A stretch of DNA of 64,000 nt from positions 1 through 64,000 of the forward strand of contig NZ_SLZL01000023.1 of assembly GCF_004342605.1 (NCBI RefSeq), in the 5' to 3' direction. Numbering within the stretch: position 1 is the first letter of the stretch; each line of letters starts with the position of its first letter. Source of the DNA: Caulobacter sp. BK020. Lineage in GTDB: Bacteria; Pseudomonadota; Alphaproteobacteria; Caulobacterales; Caulobacteraceae. This document shows, piece after piece, positions 60,314 to 64,000 of the stretch. The notes beneath the pieces are model-generated. The model ran no database searches, was not told the DNA's origin, and saw only the letters and a list, made by a program, of their open reading frames with translations. Both the position numbers and the translations under genes were made by a program.

Positions 60314-62856
60314 GCTTCCGCTCGCTTCTCGGTCTCGCGGCCGCCTGCCTGTTGGCCCTTGCCCCGACCGCCCGCGCCGCGCCCAGGGACACGGTGACGG
60401 TCGCCCTTCAACTGGAGCCGCCGAATCTGGACCCGACTTCGGGCGCGGCCGTGGCGACCGACGAAGTGGTCTACGGCACGGTGTTCGAGGGCTTGGTCCG
60501 GCTCGACGCCCAGGGCGCGATCAAGCCCCTGCTAGCGACCTGGTGGGAGATCTCGCCCGACGGCCTGACCTACACCTTCCACCTGCGCGGCGGGGTGAGG
60601 TTTCAGGACGGAACGCCCTTCGACGCCGGCATCGTGAAGTTCAGCCTGGAGCGCGCCATCGCCCCCGCCTCGACCAACGTCCAGAAGCAGGCGCTCAGCG
60701 TCATCCGCCAGGTCGAGGTCGTTGATCCGCGAACGGTGCGCCTGCAACTGGCCAGCCCCGACAGCGATCTGCTCTACACCCTGACCTGGGGCGACAGCGT
60801 GATGGTCTCGCCAAGATCGGCGGGCAGCCTCGCCACCGCGCCTGTCGGCACCGGCCCGTTCAGATTCACCGGCTGGCGACGCGGCGACACGGTCAGCCTC
60901 GCCCGCAACGACGGCTACTGGGGCCAGCCCGCCAAGCTGAGGACGGTGCGCTTCAAGTTCATCGCCGATCCCGCGGCGGCCTTCGCGGCGATCAAGACCC
61001 ACGAGGTCGACGCCTTCCTCGACTATCCAGCCCCGGAGAGCCTGGCCCAGTTGCGCGCCGATCCGGCCCTGGAGGTGGTCACCGCCTCCAGCGAGGGCGA
61101 GGTGATCCTGGCGATCAACCAACGCACCGGCCCGCTGGCCGACGTGCGGGTGCGCCGCGCCCTGCAGCACGCCCTCGACCGCCGGGCGATCATCGACGGG
61201 GCGATGTACGGCTACGGGACGCCGATCGGCAGCCATTTTCCGCCGCAGAACGCGGCTTATGTCGATCTCACCGGCCTCTATCCGCACGATATTGCCAAGG
61301 CCAAGGCGCTGCTGGCGCAGGCCGGCTACCCGAACGGCCTGGACCTGACGCTGAAACTGCCGCCGCCGAACTACGCCCGGCGCAGCGGCGAGATCGTCGC
61401 CGCCCAGCTGGCCCAGGCCGGCGTGCGGGTGAAGATCGAGAACCTGGAATGGGCCCAGTGGCTGGATCAGGTCTACGGCCGGCACGCCTTCGACCTCACG
61501 ATCGTCAGCCACGCCGAGCCGATGGACTACGCCATCTACGACAAGGCCGACTACTATTTCGGCTATCACAGCGAAGCCTTCCACGGCCTGATGCAAGCAC
61601 TGAAGGGCGCAACCGACGAGGGCCAGCGCACGGCGATCCTGGGCCAGATCCAGCGGCGGATCGCCGAGGACGCGGTCAACGGCTTCCTGTTTCAATTCCC
61701 GCGCCTGGGCGTGTTCGATGCGCGACTGAAGGACTTCTGGGTCAATTCACCGACCCAGATCATCGACCTGCACGCGGCCTCCTTCGAGGGCCCCAGGGGG
61801 ACGGAGACGATCATCGACGCCAAGTCCGGATCGGCCGGCGCGATCCTTGGCGGCGTCCTGGCGCTCGCGGTCGTCGGAGGCCTGGCCCTGCTCGCCGCCC
61901 GCTTCGGCGCCGTCTGGCTGGGTGGCCGGGCGGTGGTGATGGCCCTGACTCTGCTGACCGCCAGCGTTGTGGTCTTCGCCATCATCCAGGTCGTGCCAGG
62001 CGATCCCGCCGCCTATATGCTGGGCCTGAACGCCAGCCCCGAAGCGATCGCCAACCTGCGCCACCAGATGGGGCTCGAGGGCCCGACCGCGCAACGCTAC
62101 CTGGCCTGGCTGCTGGGCATGCTGCACGGCGACCTTGGCGTCAGCTACACCTACCAGACTCCCGTCGCGGCTCTGGTGGGCGAGCGGATCGGCGTGTCCC
62201 TGCCGCTGGCCCTGCTGGCCATGGCGCTGTCGATCGTCGTCGGCGCGCCGATCGGCGCCCTGGCCGCCGCCCGGCGCGGCAAGGCGGCCGACACCGTCGT
62301 CATGGGCTTGACCCAAGTAGGCGTCGCCATTCCGAACTTCTGGTTCGCCGTGCTCTTGGTCATGGTCTTTTCGATCAGCCTGCGCTGGGTCTCGGCCGGC
62401 GGCTTCCCGGGCTGGGAAGCGGGCCTTGGTCCCGCCCTAGGAGCCCTGGCCCTGCCCGCCCTGGCGCTGGCCGCGCCGCAAGCGGCGATCATCGCCCGCG
62501 TCACCCGCTCGGCCCTGATCGACACCCTGGCCGAGGACTACATGCGCACCGCCCGCGCCAAGGGCCTGACCGCGAGACGAGCCCTCTGGCGACACGGCCT
62601 GCCCAACGCCCTGATCCCGCTCCTGACCATCCTGGGCCTGCAGTTTCCATTCCTGCTGGCCGGCGGGGTGATCATCGAGAACGTCTTCTTCCTGCCGGGC
62701 CTGGGACGCCTGGTCCTGCAGGCCGTCACCCAGCGCGACCTGATCGTGGTGCAGGGGGTGGTCATGCTGCTGGTCTTCGCCGTCGTGGCCACCAACTTCC
62801 TGGTCGACGTGGCCTATGTCCTGGTTGATCCCAGGCTGCGGAAGCGACGCGGATGA
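60310..62856 (+). CDS. ABC importer: peptide-type solute-binding protein fused to a DppB-like permease
   Basis: This 848-residue fusion has a signal peptide (LLGLAAACLLALAPTARA) and a family-5 extracellular binding domain at about 25-500 (LEPPNLDPTSGA, EISPDGLTYTFHLRGGVRFQDG, VGTGPFRFTGW). A membrane helix near 510-535 is followed by a DppB/OppB-type permease (IIQVVPGDPAAYMLGLNASP, EAA loop EDYMRTARAKGLTARRALWR). These parts are normally separate proteins. The fusion ties one binding protein to each transporter. GTG 60310 overlaps the TPR stop and begins the signal peptide. Confidence 0.9.
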   Translation: MSFRSLLGLAAACLLALAPTARAAPRDTVTVALQLEPPNLDPTSGAAVATDEVVYGTVFEGLVRLDAQGAIKPLLATWWEISPDGLTYTFHLRGGVRFQDGTPFDAGIVKFSLERAIAPASTNVQKQALSVIRQVEVVDPRTVRLQLASPDSDLLYTLTWGDSVMVSPRSAGSLATAPVGTGPFRFTGWRRGDTVSLARNDGYWGQPAKLRTVRFKFIADPAAAFAAIKTHEVDAFLDYPAPESLAQLRADPALEVVTASSEGEVILAINQRTGPLADVRVRRALQHALDRRAIIDGAMYGYGTPIGSHFPPQNAAYVDLTGLYPHDIAKAKALLAQAGYPNGLDLTLKLPPPNYARRSGEIVAAQLAQAGVRVKIENLEWAQWLDQVYGRHAFDLTIVSHAEPMDYAIYDKADYYFGYHSEAFHGLMQALKGATDEGQRTAILGQIQRRIAEDAVNGFLFQFPRLGVFDARLKDFWVNSPTQIIDLHAASFEGPRGTETIIDAKSGSAGAILGGVLALAVVGGLALLAARFGAVWLGGRAVVMALTLLTASVVVFAIIQVVPGDPAAYMLGLNASPEAIANLRHQMGLEGPTAQRYLAWLLGMLHGDLGVSYTYQTPVAALVGERIGVSLPLALLAMALSIVVGAPIGALAAARRGKAADTVVMGLTQVGVAIPNFWFAVLLVMVFSISLRWVSAGGFPGWEAGLGPALGALALPALALAAPQAAIIARVTRSALIDTLAEDYMRTARAKGLTARRALWRHGLPNALIPLLTILGLQFPFLLAGGVIIENVFFLPGLGRLVLQAVTQRDLIVVQGVVMLLVFAVVATNFLVDVAYVLVDPRLRKRRG

Positions 62857-63677
62857 GCCGGTCACGTCTCCCGCCTACGCTCATCGCCGGCGCCGCGATC
62901 AGCGCCGGCTTCGTGGTCGCCGCGCTGCTATCCCTGGTGTGGACGCCCTATGACGTCACAGCCTTCGACATCGGTCACCGCCTGCAGGGCCCCTCGGCCG
63001 CCCACTGGCTGGGCCTGGACCACTTCGGCCGCGACGTCGCCTCGATGATCCTGCTGGGCGCCCGCAACGCCTTGTCGGTTTCGCTGGTGGCGGTGCTGCT
63101 CGGCGCGGGGATCGGCGTGCCGCTGGGCCTGCTGGCCGCCGCTCGCCGGGGCTGGACGGACGAGCTGCTCATGCGCGGCTCCGACGTGGTCTTCGCCTTC
63201 CCGGCCCTGATCCTGGCCATCCTGATCACCGCCGTCCTGGGCCCCGGGGCAATCAACGCCGTCATCGCCATCGGCGTCTTCAACGTGCCGGTCTTCGCCA
63301 GACTGACCCGAGGGTCGGCCCTCAGCCTGTGGACCCGCGACTACGTCCTGGCCGCCCGCGCGGCCGGCAAGGGCGCCGCACGGATCTCGCTGGAGCACAT
63401 CACACCAGGCCTGGCCAGCACGCTGATCGTCCAGGCGACCTTGCAGTTCTCGCTGGGCGTCATCGCCGAGGCGGGGCTGTCGTATGTGGGCCTGGGCGCC
63501 CAGCCGCCGGCCGCCAGCTGGGGCAAGATGCTGGCGGACGCCCAGACCCTGGCGGCCTTCTCGCCCCTTCAGGCCGTCTTTCCGGGGCTGGCCATCGTCA
63601 TCACCGTGCTCGGCCTGAACCTGCTGGGCGACGGCCTCCGCGACCGGCTCGACCCGCACCTGACCGAGGACGGCTGA
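62853..63677 (+). CDS. ABC importer permease, DppC/OppC type
   Basis: This 274-residue second permease of the same importer has an N-terminal helix and the DppC marker HWLGLDHFGRDVASMILLGA, followed by five further membrane segments. Its EAA loop is YVLAARAAGKGAARISLEH. It overlaps the fusion gene (ATGA) and the ATPase gene (TGATG), so the transporter subunits are made together. Confidence 0.92.
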   Translation: MSRSRLPPTLIAGAAISAGFVVAALLSLVWTPYDVTAFDIGHRLQGPSAAHWLGLDHFGRDVASMILLGARNALSVSLVAVLLGAGIGVPLGLLAAARRGWTDELLMRGSDVVFAFPALILAILITAVLGPGAINAVIAIGVFNVPVFARLTRGSALSLWTRDYVLAARAAGKGAARISLEHITPGLASTLIVQATLQFSLGVIAEAGLSYVGLGAQPPAASWGKMLADAQTLAAFSPLQAVFPGLAIVITVLGLNLLGDGLRDRLDPHLTEDG

Positions 63678-64000
63678 TGCTGGAGATCCGCGACCTCAAG
63701 CTCATCCTCGGCGACAAGCCTATCCTCAAAGGCCTGACCCTCACCCTAGAGGCGGGCCAGGTGCTGGGCGTCGTCGGCGAGTCCGGCTCGGGCAAGTCGA
63801 TGACCGCGCTCTCGATCCTGGGCCTTCCGCCGGGGGGCGCGAAGATCGAGGGGACGATCCGCTTCGAGGGCGGCGACCTTGTCGGCCTGTCCGAGGCCGA
63901 GCTGACCCGTCTGCGCGGTGATCGCATCGGCATGGTGTTCCAGGAGCCAATGACCGCCCTGAACCCGGTCATGACCATCGGCGAGCAGGTGGCCGAGGTC
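63677..64000 (+). CDS. ABC importer ATPase, DppD/OppD type (cut by window edge)
   Basis: The first 108 residues of the ATPase are present: Walker A GESGSGKSMTA near residue 35 and Q-loop VFQEPMTALNP near 90. The signature and Walker B motifs lie beyond the window. It starts at an ATG overlapping the permease stop. It may be a fused DppDF-type ATPase, which the next bases would show. Confidence 0.9.
   Translation, partial: MLEIRDLKLILGDKPILKGLTLTLEAGQVLGVVGESGSGKSMTALSILGLPPGGAKIEGTIRFEGGDLVGLSEAELTRLRGDRIGMVFQEPMTALNPVMTIGEQVAEV

Noticed and set aside
1..64000. tRNA, rRNA, CRISPR, insertion sequences, prophage
   Set aside because: I looked for clover-leaf-like segments, regular spaced repeats, transposase or integrase motifs and terminal inverted repeats and saw none.

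Overview
The window looks like chromosomal DNA of a Caulobacter-type alphaproteobacterium. Evidence: very high GC, five TonB-dependent receptors in 64 kb, a FecI/FecR pair, an MHYT/HWE sensor kinase, and a vanR-vanAB locus whose operators read ATTGGATCCAAT, the sequence established for Caulobacter VanR. I saw no tRNA, rRNA, insertion sequence, phage gene or CRISPR array.

Region 1 (about 2-27 kb) is a nearly complete catabolic block for lignin-derived aromatics. vanR/vanAB demethylate vanillate to protocatechuate. On the minus strand, vdh-ech-fcs convert ferulate to vanillate through feruloyl-CoA and vanillin. An AraC regulator follows, then a TonB receptor with a XylC-like aromatic aldehyde dehydrogenase and a XylB-like aryl-alcohol dehydrogenase. 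pobR and pobA are divergent. pobA heads a tight plus-strand operon, pobA-pcaIJFHGBL plus an aromatic-acid MFS transporter, which takes 4-hydroxybenzoate and protocatechuate through beta-ketoadipate to succinyl-CoA and acetyl-CoA. pcaL is a PcaD-PcaC fusion. A direct-repeat site upstream of the receptor operon recurs upstream of a distant alpha/beta hydrolase, which suggests one regulon.

Region 2 (27-40 kb) holds a MarR regulator divergent from a TonB receptor. It is followed by a minus-strand uptake locus: ECF sigma factor, FecR anti-sigma, STN-type TonB receptor, a Tat-exported beta-propeller/amidohydrolase fusion and a Tat-exported flavin amine oxidase. The substrate is unknown.

Region 3 (40-48 kb) is a purine/nucleoside scavenging operon: TonB receptor, exported nucleoside hydrolase, purine permease and ADA-family deaminase. 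A divergent LysR gene is separated from it by a region holding a perfect 7-6-7 palindrome.

Region 4 (48-55.5 kb) is a tightly coupled five-gene set: SWIM zinc finger, DUF5691-like helical protein, MoxR-type AAA+ ATPase, DUF5682-like protein and VWA protein. It is the best candidate here for a poorly understood system. The DUF5682-like protein carries motifs reminiscent of the TraB/TIKI/EreA superfamily.

Region 5 (55.6-64 kb) is a plus-strand operon that runs off the window: TonB receptor, membrane-anchored alpha/beta hydrolase, TTC38-like TPR protein and an Opp/Dpp-type ABC importer. In that importer the periplasmic binding protein is fused to the first permease. Long antisense ORFs over the receptors and pca genes are high-GC shadows and are not annotated.
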